Assembly (NCBI GenBank): GCA_910578455.1
Contig: CAJTQA010000036.1
Location: 1 to 36,402 of the forward strand
DNA: 36,402 nucleotides
Origin: an uncultured Dorea sp.
Lineage (GTDB): Bacteria; Bacillota; Clostridia; Lachnospirales; Lachnospiraceae
Direction of reading: 5' to 3'
Shown piece after piece: positions 28,757 to 36,402 of the stretch. The notes under the pieces were generated by a model that had not been told where the DNA came from, did no database searches, and saw only the letters and a list, made by a program, of their open reading frames with translations. The translations under genes were made by a program, and so were the position numbers. Within the stretch, counting starts at the first letter, position 1, and each line of letters begins with the position of its first letter.

Positions 28757-30136
28757 TCATTCCCGCTCTTCCATATCGCGGTATTCCACATGATAGCCCA
28801 CATATTTGTAAGCTGGGCGGATAATCTTTCCTTTATTTACCAGCTCTTCCAGACGATGGGCGCTCCATCCTGAAATCCTTGATATGGCAAAGATCGGCGT
28901 AAAAAGCTCTGTCGGTATTCCGAGCATAGAGTACACAAGACCGCTGTAAAAGTCAACATTAGCGCATATGGGCTTGAAAAGCCTCCGGCGCTCCATCAGG
29001 AGCCTTGAGGATATGTTTTCTACCATATTGTAAAGGCAAAACTCCTCTTCCATCCCCTTTGCCTCAGAAAGCCTTTTCGCATAGTCTTTCAGTATGACCT
29101 CCCTCGGATCCGATATCGTATATACCGCATGCCCCATTCCGTAGATCAGCCCTGCTCCGTCAAAAGCCTCCTTGTCCAGCACTTTGATCAGATACTCCTT
29201 AACCGCCTGCTCGTTCGTGGTATCCGGGCAGGATTTTTTCAGGTCTTCAAACATTTGCATAACTTTCAGATTCGCTCCGCCGTGGCGCGGCCCCTTCAAT
29301 GAAGACATTGATGCCGCTACTGCCGAATAGGTATCCGTTCCCGAACTCGTCACCACATGATTAGTAAACGTGCTGTTGTTACCGCCGCCGTGTTCTGCAT
29401 GGAGCACAAGGGCCACGTCCAGCACTTTCGCCTCAAGCTCGGTATACTGCCCATCCTTCCTGAGCATGTACAGGATATTCTCAGCCGTAGAAAGTTCCGG
29501 ATCCGGGGGACGTACCATCAGCGTCTTATCAAAGTGAAACATCCTGTATGCGTAATAGGAATACACGCTCATCATCGGCATCTTCGCAATCAGCTGCAAA
29601 GACTGGCGCAGTACATTGGAAACGGAGATGTCATCCGGGCTTGCGTCATAAGAGTACAAAAGGACAATGCATTTCTGGAGAGCATTCATGATATTTGCCG
29701 GAGGCGCTTTCATAACTACGTCTCTTACAAACTGTCCTGACAGCTCCCTCAAGCCGCCGAGTATGCGGATGAAATTTTTAAATTCATCATTTCCCGGCAG
29801 TCTTCCGAATAAAAGAAGGTAAGTCGCCTCCTCAAAAAGGAAACGCTCCCTCCCTCCGGCTCCCACGATATCACTGACATTCACTCCCTGGTAATACAGT
29901 TCTCCTTCCACAGGATATGATCTCCCGTTCTCCCGTTTCACCGCAACGACATCCGAAATCTCTGTAAGCCCAGTCAGCACGCCCTTTCCGCTGGAATCGC
30001 GCAGCCCTCTCTTAACATCGTACTCCAGATACAGGTTCTGGTCTATCGCGCCGGAACGCATGCAATTGTCAACCAGCTCTTCAAATTTGATATCCAGTTC
30101 TTCTCCAAGTTCCATCATGGAATGTACATTCTCCAT
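28757..30136 (-). CDS. Citrate synthase
   Basis: 459 residues. Condenses acetyl-CoA and oxaloacetate to citrate. Family marks: HAEHGGGNNSTFTNHVV, GPRHGGAN, GHAVYTISDPR (catalytic His) and ANVDFYSGLVYSMLGIP with the catalytic Asp, then ISRISGWSAH. The start ATG at 30136 is 8 bases past GGAG; an upstream in-frame TTG at 30184 would overlap degV and has no site. It follows degV by 28 bases, probably co-transcribed. The longer N-terminal extension relative to E. coli is usual for clostridial forms. A methylcitrate synthase is not excluded. Confidence 0.93.
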   Translation of the reverse strand: MENVHSMMELGEELDIKFEELVDNCMRSGAIDQNLYLEYDVKRGLRDSSGKGVLTGLTEISDVVAVKRENGRSYPVEGELYYQGVNVSDIVGAGGRERFLFEEATYLLLFGRLPGNDEFKNFIRILGGLRELSGQFVRDVVMKAPPANIMNALQKCIVLLYSYDASPDDISVSNVLRQSLQLIAKMPMMSVYSYYAYRMFHFDKTLMVRPPDPELSTAENILYMLRKDGQYTELEAKVLDVALVLHAEHGGGNNSTFTNHVVTSSGTDTYSAVAASMSSLKGPRHGGANLKVMQMFEDLKKSCPDTTNEQAVKEYLIKVLDKEAFDGAGLIYGMGHAVYTISDPREVILKDYAKRLSEAKGMEEEFCLYNMVENISSRLLMERRRLFKPICANVDFYSGLVYSMLGIPTELFTPIFAISRISGWSAHRLEELVNKGKIIRPAYKYVGYHVEYRDMEERE

Positions 30137-30164
30137 ATTAACTGCTCCAATCTTTACTACATCA

Positions 30165-31019
30165 TCATTTCCCTGAAATTCCAACTACTCCGAATGCCCC
30201 CGGCCCTCCGTGGGTCGTGATCACGCATCCGGTCTGTACCCATGTAACCTTTTTCGCGCCGCACTTCTTAGCCGCCTCTTCCGCCTTTTCCCTCACTTTT
30301 GCAGGCATGCGCGGAGAGCATATGAGCCACAGCTCATCCAGCGCAAGCCCCTGTTCCTTCACATAATCCGCAACCACCTGCGGGGCAATCTTTTCCATGC
30401 TGCCCCGGCGTTTTTTAGTTGCCTTTAAATAACCGTCAAGGATTTCAATCTGGGGATGCAGCTTTAAAAGCGTGCCGCACAGAGCCGCCGCGTTGCTCAC
30501 TCTCCCGCCGGCCCTCAAGAACTCAAGCTTGTCCGGCACAAAGCACATGCGTACCCGCTCTGACACCTCTTTCGCCTTCTGAGCCGCCTCGCCAGACGTC
30601 CACTCCGGATGTTCCCGAAGGAGCTTTGCCATCTCTGTCACTACTGCATATTGCCCTACAGAGACATGCTTTGTGTCAATGCTGGTAATATAATCTCTTC
30701 CCTCCGCCGCAATCTGGGCACTCTGGTATGAGCACGTCGTCACGGACGAGTATGCCAGATACAGAATATGCCCTTCCGGATGCTCCTCATGTATCCTGTC
30801 AAATATCTTCTCAAAATCTTCCGGCACGCTGCCGCTGGTCTTTGGCAGATTTCCAGTCCTCTCATAATAGTTGCATATCTCCTCTGCCGGGAAGGACGCG
30901 TCATCCCTCGTCTCCTCCCCGAAGGAAACATGCATCGGCACAATATAAATCCCATATCTTTCCGCAACTTCTCTCGTTATATCTGACCCGGTTTCCGCAA
31001 GCAATATTATTTTTCCCAT
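30165..31019 (-). CDS. DegV-family fatty-acid-binding protein
   Basis: 284 residues from the ATG at 31019 (MGKIILLAETGSDI), 6 bases after AAGGAG. The DegV fold binds a fatty acid and, as FakB, hands it to the fatty acid kinase FakA. Seen: ETGSDI at the N-terminus, the KTSGSVPEDF motif, IDTKHVSVGQ and GRVSNAAALCGTLLKLHPQI. No FakA is in the window, so the partner is presumably elsewhere. It precedes citrate synthase. Confidence 0.92.
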   Translation of the reverse strand: MGKIILLAETGSDITREVAERYGIYIVPMHVSFGEETRDDASFPAEEICNYYERTGNLPKTSGSVPEDFEKIFDRIHEEHPEGHILYLAYSSVTTCSYQSAQIAAEGRDYITSIDTKHVSVGQYAVVTEMAKLLREHPEWTSGEAAQKAKEVSERVRMCFVPDKLEFLRAGGRVSNAAALCGTLLKLHPQIEILDGYLKATKKRRGSMEKIAPQVVADYVKEQGLALDELWLICSPRMPAKVREKAEEAAKKCGAKKVTWVQTGCVITTHGGPGAFGVVGISGK

Positions 31020-31099
31020 AGCTTTCTCCTTCATCGCAAATCATATTCACATAACATCTCGCCGCAATTCTGTCATGTAGTTTTTATTACTACTTGTTA

Positions 31100-31128
31100 T
31101 TGTATCTCACCGAAATATATGTTACAAT
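31100..31128 (+). promoter_or_regulatory. Promoter of the TetR-type gene
   Basis: Plus strand -35 TTGTAT (31100-31105), 17 bases, -10 TACAAT (31123-31128). The -35 is poor. The next base run is the inverted repeat below. Confidence 0.45.
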
Positions 31129-31152
31129 TTACAAAAAAGTATGATATGTAAA
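31128..31152 (+). promoter_or_regulatory. Candidate TetR operator
   Basis: Inverted repeat TTTACA (31128-31133), 13 bases, TGTAAA (31147-31152), starting on the last -10 base and covering the expected start site, 18 bases before the ATG. It fits autorepression by the encoded regulator. Confidence 0.45.
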
Positions 31153-31169
31153 CTTTTAGGAGAACACTT

Positions 31170-31733
31170 ATGAAACATGATATTTCTCTTATGAAAAGCA
31201 TTCTTGGGAAGAACTTTACAAAAAGAAACCGATTCACCAGGCAGTGCATCGGTGAATCGATTATTGCCCTGATGGGCAACAAGGCATTTGAGGATATTAC
31301 CATTTCCGACATTGTCAAAAAGGCAGGCGTGTCACGGATGACTTTCTATCATTATTTCCAGTCAAAGACCGATGCCCTGAACAGCTATCTCCACGAAATT
31401 ATCGAGCTTTACTTAGAAGAGTGCAGCCGCTCCATCGGCATTGACACTTTTTATGACGCTGTCCATATCCGCCATGCCTTTTTGTTCTTCGACCAGTACG
31501 CCGCTTTTTTCCTCACGCTTGCCCAGGCAAACCTCCACTCCCTGATGATATATGCAATCAATGAATACATCACCAAGCTTGTCGCCCCTGTCTATCCCCG
31601 CTCCGTATATGAACTCTACTACTACGGCGGGGCAATCCTTAATGTATTCTTAAGCTGGGAGGCCAGCGGCAAAAAGGAGACAATTGATGAAATCGTACAG
31701 GTGTTGTGCCGCTGCAGCAACATTGATGTCTAA
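31170..31733 (+). CDS. TetR/AcrR-family transcriptional regulator
   Basis: 187 residues. The N-terminal helix-turn-helix (about 20-70) has FEDITISDIVKKAGVSRMTFYHYFQSK, split here at usual positions. The C-terminal ligand domain has no assigned effector; it holds FFDQYAAFFLTLAQANL. AGGAG lies 8 bases before the ATG. Divergent from degV; its stop codon abuts the stop of the acyl-CoA ligase with no base between. It may control itself through the inverted repeat at its start, and perhaps the ligase or degV. Effector may be an acyl-CoA or fatty acid (inference from neighbours). Confidence 0.9.
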   Translation: MKHDISLMKSILGKNFTKRNRFTRQCIGESIIALMGNKAFEDITISDIVKKAGVSRMTFYHYFQSKTDALNSYLHEIIELYLEECSRSIGIDTFYDAVHIRHAFLFFDQYAAFFLTLAQANLHSLMIYAINEYITKLVAPVYPRSVYELYYYGGAILNVFLSWEASGKKETIDEIVQVLCRCSNIDV

Positions 31734-33368
31734 TTATCCCCGGTTCTGCATCTCTACCAGCCGCTTGCCGCAGTAAATCTCCCGAAGTTTCGGTTTCTCT
31801 ATCTTTCCTGTAGCATTGCGCGGAACCTCTGCGAAAATATACTTGTGCGGTCGCTTGTAACGCGGAAGTTTCTTACAGAACTGCTCCAGTTCCTCCCGGG
31901 CGCAAACGCATCCTTCCTTTATCTCCACGATCGCCGCCGCAATCTCTCCGAGCCGCTTATCCGGCAGCCCGATAACAGCCGCATCCTTCACCGCCTCGTG
32001 GGCGCGCAGGAAATCCTCAATCTGCACCGGGTACAGATTTTCTCCTCCGCTGATGATGACATCTTTCTTTCTGTCTACCAGAAAGATAAAGCCGTCCTCA
32101 TCTTCCTGTGCCATATCTCCCGTATACAGCCAGCCGTCCTTCAAAACTTCAGCGGTTGCCTTTTCGTCATTATAATAGCACGTCATGACGCCCGGGCCTT
32201 TAAGAATCAGCTCTCCTACGCCGCCTCTTTCCACTTCTTTCCCATTTTCGTCCACGATGCGGGTCTTCCATCCGTACCCAGCCTTACCAATCGCGCCGAC
32301 TTTACGGATATTGTCCATCCCAAGGTGCACCGCACCCGGACCTATGGATTCGCTGAGCCCGTAGTTGGTGTCATATTTGTGGTTCGGGAAATATTTTTTC
32401 CATCTCTTTATGAGGCTTGGCGGAACCGGCTGCGCCCCGATATGCATGAGGCGCCACTGGCTGAGTTCATAATCCGAAAGTCTGACATCCCCCCTGTCAA
32501 GGGCATCTAAGATATCCTGTGCCCACGGAACAAGGAGCCACACAATGGTGCACTTCTCCTTTGAAACTGCATCCAAAATCACATCCGGAGCCGTTCCTTT
32601 CAGAAGCACTCCCTTGCTTCCTGTAAGGAAACTTCCAAACCAGTGCATCTTAGCTCCGGTATGGTACAGGGGAGGAATGCATAAAAAGACATCATCCTTT
32701 GTCTGCTGATGATGGCTCTGCTCCACCTTGCAGGAATGCATCAGGCTTTCATGGTTATGTAATATCGCTTTCGGGAATCCCGTCGTCCCGGAAGAAAAAT
32801 AAATCGCCGCGTCATCCCCGTCCCTCAGCACAATATCCGGCGACTGGCAGGAGCAGTTTGCCGACTGCTGGGCATAGCTTTCCGCAAATGACGGACATCC
32901 GTCCCCCACATAGAATATCAATCTGTTTTTCGAGACAGAATCTGCAATCTCTTCCACACGTCCGATAAATTCAGGCCCAAAAACAAGCACATCAGATTCA
33001 GACAGGTTCAGGCAATATTCAATCTCATCCGAAGAATACCTGAAATTAAGCGGAACCGCCAGAGCCCCTGTCTTCAGTATCCCAAAATATATGGGCAGCC
33101 ACTCCAGGCAGTTCATCAAAAGAATCGCGACTTTGTCTCCCTTTTTCACTCCGCGGCTTAGCAGAAGGTTCGCAAAGCGGTTCGCTTTTTCGTTAAATAC
33201 GTTCCACGTAATCTCTCTGCGGTAGTGGACAAAAGGCGTAGGCTCCATCAGGGCATACTCCTTCCACGTGATCCGGCGGTCTTCCCGCTGCTGCGGATTT
33301 ATCTCAACCAGGCATATATCCTCTCCAAATTTCCTGCAATTTTCTTCTAAAATCTCTGTAATCGGCAT
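31734..33368 (-). CDS. AMP-dependent acyl-CoA ligase (class I adenylate-forming)
   Basis: 544 residues. It activates a carboxylic acid with ATP and joins it to CoA. The ATP-binding motif FSSGTTGFPK, the YGLSES aromatic motif, the LYTGD motif with DRKKDVIISGGENLYP, and the terminal RNATGKIEKP with catalytic Lys are present in order. The N-terminus repeats an ITW block (ITWKEY and ITWNVF), slightly longer than usual. Substrate (fatty, aromatic or bile-type acid) is not decidable; it is not BaiB-like by eye. It is next to an NhaC antiporter and a TetR regulator. Own promoter. Confidence 0.92.
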   Translation of the reverse strand: MPITEILEENCRKFGEDICLVEINPQQREDRRITWKEYALMEPTPFVHYRREITWNVFNEKANRFANLLLSRGVKKGDKVAILLMNCLEWLPIYFGILKTGALAVPLNFRYSSDEIEYCLNLSESDVLVFGPEFIGRVEEIADSVSKNRLIFYVGDGCPSFAESYAQQSANCSCQSPDIVLRDGDDAAIYFSSGTTGFPKAILHNHESLMHSCKVEQSHHQQTKDDVFLCIPPLYHTGAKMHWFGSFLTGSKGVLLKGTAPDVILDAVSKEKCTIVWLLVPWAQDILDALDRGDVRLSDYELSQWRLMHIGAQPVPPSLIKRWKKYFPNHKYDTNYGLSESIGPGAVHLGMDNIRKVGAIGKAGYGWKTRIVDENGKEVERGGVGELILKGPGVMTCYYNDEKATAEVLKDGWLYTGDMAQEDEDGFIFLVDRKKDVIISGGENLYPVQIEDFLRAHEAVKDAAVIGLPDKRLGEIAAAIVEIKEGCVCAREELEQFCKKLPRYKRPHKYIFAEVPRNATGKIEKPKLREIYCGKRLVEMQNRG

Positions 33369-33407
33369 CTTGCTTTACCCCTTTAACGCTTTTATTTGCT
33401 AAAGCCC

Positions 33408-33436
33408 ATTTTATCATTAACATACATAGAAGTCAA
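33408..33436 (-). promoter_or_regulatory. Sigma-A promoter of the acyl-CoA ligase
   Basis: Minus strand -35 TTGACT (33436-33431), 17 bases, -10 TAAAAT (33413-33408). Just after the NhaC stop. Confidence 0.7.
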
Positions 33437-33439
33437 CTC

Positions 33440-34768
33440 TTACTGCCTGCTGCTTTTGCCTTCCTGCTTTGACGGCAAGACAAAAATAAATATGAGCGAG
33501 CTTATGAGCAGAAAGCCCGGATAAAACAGGTTCGGGATAATATCAAATGCCGAAATCTCAAAACCAAGCTCACTTGCCGCTGAAATGGCTACCAACATCT
33601 GCGCTCCATATGGAATCACTCCCTGGAAAACACAGGAAAATGTATCCAAAAGCGATGCGGTCTTTCTCGGCGTCACTCCGTATTCCTCAGACATTTCTTT
33701 TGCAATGGGATTTGCCATAACGATGGCGACAGTATTGTTGGCGGTAGCGATATCCATTGCCCCTACCAGCAGCCCCATGCCGAGCTGGCCTCCTTTTTTC
33801 CCTTTAAATACTCTGCGGATTCCTGCAAGGAGTGCCTCAAACCCGCCATACTCGCGAATCAGGGCGCACATTGCCGCTACAAGGATTGCAACCATGCAAG
33901 TCTCAAACATCCCCGACACGCCAGAGCCCATGTTGGCAAGCAGCTCTGTAGGCGCTGTCTGGCCCGTTGCAAGCATGATAAAGGAACCCGATACGATTCC
34001 TGTCAGAAGGACGGCAAATACATTCACACCGATAATGCCCCCTATGAGGACAAGCACATACGGCACTATCTGTATCAGATTATAGTCCTGTGCAACAGAG
34101 CCTTTTAAGTCCGTATTCAGCGACAGCACCAAAATCAACGCAAGAGTTGCCAGAGCCGCCGGAAAGGCAATCCCAAAATTTTCACGGAACTTGTCTTTCA
34201 TGGCACATCCCTGTCCGTTACATGCTGCAATCGTCGTATCAGAGATAAAAGAAAGATTGTCGCCGAACATCGCGCCTCCCATGACCGATCCGACGCAGAG
34301 CGGCACATTGAATCCGGAAACCTGCGCCACAGCAACCGCAATCGGTGCAATGAGCGTGATAGTTCCCACCGACGTGCCCATCGCCGTAGAGACAAAACAT
34401 GCCACAACAAACAAGACTGCCACCGCAAACTGTGCCGGTATCAGCGAGAGCATGAAGTACGCAACGCTCTCTGCGCTGCTCCTGCCTACAACTCCCACAA
34501 AGGAGCCTGCCGCCAGGAAGATGAGCAGCATCGTCACGATATTTTTATCGGCAAGCCCCTGCGCCATGATGCCAAGCTTATCATCGAACTTTACTTTCTG
34601 GTTCTGCAGGCATGCAACCAGAATCGCTGCCAGGAATGCAACGACAATTGGAATATTGTAAAATCCCATTGGAATCATCAGCACATACTCAAACAAAATC
34701 CCAAGCCCCAGATACAGGACTAAAAACACACCAATGGGCAATAATGCAACCGGATTACTTTTCTTCAT
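33440..34768 (-). CDS. NhaC-family Na+/H+ antiporter
   Basis: 442 residues with about 11-12 membrane segments of the NhaC / Na+:H+ antiporter family. Conserved parts: FVSTAMGTSVGTITLIAPIA, GGAMFGDNLSFISDTTIAA and AMDIATANNTVAIVMANPIAKE. It exchanges Na+ for H+, or malate/lactate in some relatives. The upstream 140 bases carry a tandem GTGGTAAA pair (minus strand) but no clear promoter. Confidence 0.88.
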   Translation of the reverse strand: MKKSNPVALLPIGVFLVLYLGLGILFEYVLMIPMGFYNIPIVVAFLAAILVACLQNQKVKFDDKLGIMAQGLADKNIVTMLLIFLAAGSFVGVVGRSSAESVAYFMLSLIPAQFAVAVLFVVACFVSTAMGTSVGTITLIAPIAVAVAQVSGFNVPLCVGSVMGGAMFGDNLSFISDTTIAACNGQGCAMKDKFRENFGIAFPAALATLALILVLSLNTDLKGSVAQDYNLIQIVPYVLVLIGGIIGVNVFAVLLTGIVSGSFIMLATGQTAPTELLANMGSGVSGMFETCMVAILVAAMCALIREYGGFEALLAGIRRVFKGKKGGQLGMGLLVGAMDIATANNTVAIVMANPIAKEMSEEYGVTPRKTASLLDTFSCVFQGVIPYGAQMLVAISAASELGFEISAFDIIPNLFYPGFLLISSLIFIFVLPSKQEGKSSRQ

Positions 34769-34855
34769 TTCATTTCCCCCAATTCTCTTACGTTACTAAC
34801 AAAAACTTACTTTACCACTTTACCACGGGGGCAAACACAAGGTCAAGCCAAAAAA

Positions 34856-34884
34856 TGAATAGCAGCTCTATCCCGGCATATATT
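34856..34884 (+). promoter_or_regulatory. Possible sporulation (sigma-E/G-like) promoter
   Basis: TGAATA (34856-34861), 15 bases, CATATATT (34877-34884), like a sigma-E -10 (CATACANT) by memory. The spacing is a little short for sigma-G. No sigma-A promoter is seen here. Confidence 0.3.
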
Positions 34885-34908
34885 TATAAAAAACCATCCG
34901 AGGCTCTT

Positions 34909-36033
34909 ATGGCAATCTATACTGTAACTTCCGGAGATACCGTAGACACCATCGCCGATTCATACGGCATCTCCGCAGACGACCTCATCTACGACAACCA
35001 GCTTGTCTACCCTTACGCCCTCGCCGTCGGGCAGTCTCTCTTTATCCCCGGCAGCGCTGCTGCCTCCGGCAAGCCTTCCATACAGGCAAACGGGTACGCC
35101 TACACCTATATCAGCAATTGGGTTCTCGGCCAGACGCTGCCGTATCTTACGGAACTATCTGTATTTTCTTACGGATTCACAATGCAGGGCGATCTTGTAT
35201 ATCCCCCGAATGACGATAGCTGGATGATCGCTGATGCATGGCAGGCAGACGCAAGGCCTGTCCTCACCCTTACGCCCCTCGATGCCTCCGGCCAGTTCAA
35301 CAACAACCTCATCTCTTCCGTCGTCCGCAGCGAGACCTACAAAGAAAACCTGATCCAGCAGCTCCTATCCATCTTGCGGACAAAGGGTTACGCCGGGGTG
35401 GATGTAGATTTTGAATATATCCTGGCCGATGACCGCGACCTCTTTACCGCCTTTGTAAAGGATCTTGCCGACACCCTCCACCCCTACGGCTTTACCGTGT
35501 CCGTAGCCCTCGCCCCCAAGACATCGGCAGGCCAGCCCGGCCTATTGTATGAAGGCAAAGATTACGCCGCCCTGGGCGCCGCAGCCGATTATGTTCTCCT
35601 TATGACCTACGAATGGGGCTACAAATACGGCCCCAACATGGCTGTCGCCCCGCTCAACATGGTGCGCCGGGTAATCGATTATGCCGTCACGGAGATTCCC
35701 CCTGAAAAGATCCGCCTCGGCATCCCCAATTACGGTTACGACTGGCCGCTGCCTTTTGAGCGCGGGAAAACTACCGCCGTCACCATCGGAAACGTGGAGG
35801 CCGTTCAGATTGCCATCCAAAATGATGCAGAGATTCACTTTGACAATACCGCACAGTCTCCCTACTTCAATTACACGAGAGACGGCATCTACCATGAAGT
35901 CTGGTTCGAGGACATGCGGAGCATGCAGGCGAAATTTGACCTTATAAAAGAATATGGGCTGGGCGGCGCCGGGTACTGGCAGATCATGCGGTGGTGGAGG
36001 GCAAACTGGCTGCTTTTGATGGAAAATTTCTGA
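34909..36033 (+). CDS. LysM plus GH18 spore cortex/peptidoglycan hydrolase (SleL/YaaH-like)
   Basis: 374 residues from the ATG at 34909, 5 bases after GAGG. A single LysM domain (about 1-47: YTVTSGDTVDTIADSYGISADDLIYDN, with usual spacing) precedes a GH18 domain (about 60-370) with the catalytic GYAGVDVDFEYI motif (acid Glu at the end) and LLMTYEWGYK. SleL/YaaH of Bacillus cut cortex peptidoglycan during germination and have two LysM domains; here there is one. No signal peptide is seen, as in SleL. A further in-frame Met at 34855 has no site. It supports a spore-forming host. Confidence 0.9.
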   Translation: MAIYTVTSGDTVDTIADSYGISADDLIYDNQLVYPYALAVGQSLFIPGSAAASGKPSIQANGYAYTYISNWVLGQTLPYLTELSVFSYGFTMQGDLVYPPNDDSWMIADAWQADARPVLTLTPLDASGQFNNNLISSVVRSETYKENLIQQLLSILRTKGYAGVDVDFEYILADDRDLFTAFVKDLADTLHPYGFTVSVALAPKTSAGQPGLLYEGKDYAALGAAADYVLLMTYEWGYKYGPNMAVAPLNMVRRVIDYAVTEIPPEKIRLGIPNYGYDWPLPFERGKTTAVTIGNVEAVQIAIQNDAEIHFDNTAQSPYFNYTRDGIYHEVWFEDMRSMQAKFDLIKEYGLGGAGYWQIMRWWRANWLLLMENF

Positions 36034-36205
36034 AACATAATCCTGAATTATTCACGGAACAGTATTTGAACTGATAACTGTACCATGAATCTGAAAATTG
36101 ATCCTTGCAACCATAACATCACTCAATTAACCCGTCAAAAGGGCATAAAATCCCCGTGACAGAGTTCAGAGCAGTTGTTAAGCTGTCAAGGTTCGTTAAT
36201 AGTTG

Positions 36206-36402
36206 CTATTCCAGCTGTACATTCAGCTTACCGATATTTGAAAGTGTCTCAGTGAATTCATTCTTATAAGGGCAGCTGCTACACAGCTTGAATATGATAT
36301 ATCTTGCTGAATGAATTACTTTTACAGCAATCTTCAGCAGTTTTAAACGGACAGTATCAATACGTTGCTTTCGCATATTTGCTGATAACGCCAATCGTCT
36401 AA
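36206..36402 (-). CDS. C-terminal part of a probable DDE transposase, cut by the window edge
   Basis: An open frame with no stop up to the edge of the window; 65 codons are visible. It ends RIDTVRLKLLKIAVKVIHSA... and a basic, aromatic stretch IIFKLCSSCPYKNEF, which recalls the C-terminus of IS1380-type transposases by memory. The family is uncertain. The catalytic DDE residues and the other element end lie outside the window. No terminal inverted repeat could be defined between the stop and the LysM-GH18 gene (36034-36205). Confidence 0.5.
   Translation of the reverse strand, partial: RRLALSANMRKQRIDTVRLKLLKIAVKVIHSARYIIFKLCSSCPYKNEFTETLSNIGKLNVQLE

Noticed and set aside
28757..30184. Citrate synthase start at TTG 30184
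   Set aside because: It overlaps degV and lacks a site; the ATG at 30136 follows GGAG.
36034..36205. Terminal inverted repeat of an insertion element
   Set aside because: Only one end could be in view, and no repeat could be defined without the other end.

Overview
The window looks like chromosomal DNA of a low-to-moderate-GC, spore-forming anaerobe of the Clostridia, most likely Lachnospiraceae. This is an inference. It rests on the type III glutamine synthetase, the class II aldolase, a murB-rapZ-whiA-HPr cluster of Firmicutes type, a LysM plus GH18 spore-type hydrolase, strong GGAGG ribosome binding sites, and sigma-A promoters close to consensus. Most genes lie on the minus strand.

Layout. 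1-1000: a zeta-toxin-like kinase with a 59-residue upstream partner overlapping it by one base. 1000-2000: the rplM-rpsI ribosomal protein operon behind a perfect sigma-A promoter. 2050-4900: a MATE exporter whose leader holds an intrinsic terminator, then a cytoplasmic GH13 enzyme. 5000-8600: a 1128-residue secreted repeat protein with a variant sortase tail. 8600-10020: a ferritin-like protein and seven minus-strand tRNA genes (in transcription order Pro, Gly, Arg, His, Gln, Lys, Leu) from one consensus promoter. 10083-12420: an RNA methyltransferase, rdgB and a YfcE-like phosphoesterase in one operon. 12489-13364: a previously unlisted Asn-rich 59-residue repeat protein and a DUF1700-type membrane protein. 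13419-17700: glnN, fba, a tRNA-Glu and a diacylglycerol-kinase-like lipid kinase. 17811-20769: murB, rapZ, whiA and a Crh-like HPr with Glu at position 15. 20918-22198: a CorC/HlyC-type membrane protein with DUF21 and CBS domains. 22261-26642: an operon of a cytosolic parvulin, a TetM-like GTPase fused to a YacP/Rae1-like NYN nuclease, and an EamA transporter. 26739-28606: a small membrane protein and a TusA/YedE pair. 28757-31019: DegV and citrate synthase. 31170-34768: a TetR regulator, an acyl-CoA ligase and an NhaC antiporter. 34909-36033: a LysM-GH18 hydrolase. 36206-end: the end of a probable transposase.

The most notable items are the GTPase-nuclease fusion, which joins a ribosome A-site factor to a domain of the ribosome-dependent nuclease family; the Asn-rich pentapeptide protein with a sigma-G-like promoter; the Crh-like HPr with Glu15 in a cluster that lacks glmR; and the small zeta-type toxin with its tiny partner. 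No gene-free stretch exceeds about 300 bases. The longest gaps, 4886-5159 and 12669-12908, hold promoters and terminators listed below. Nothing recognisable was seen in 1-143 or 36034-36205.
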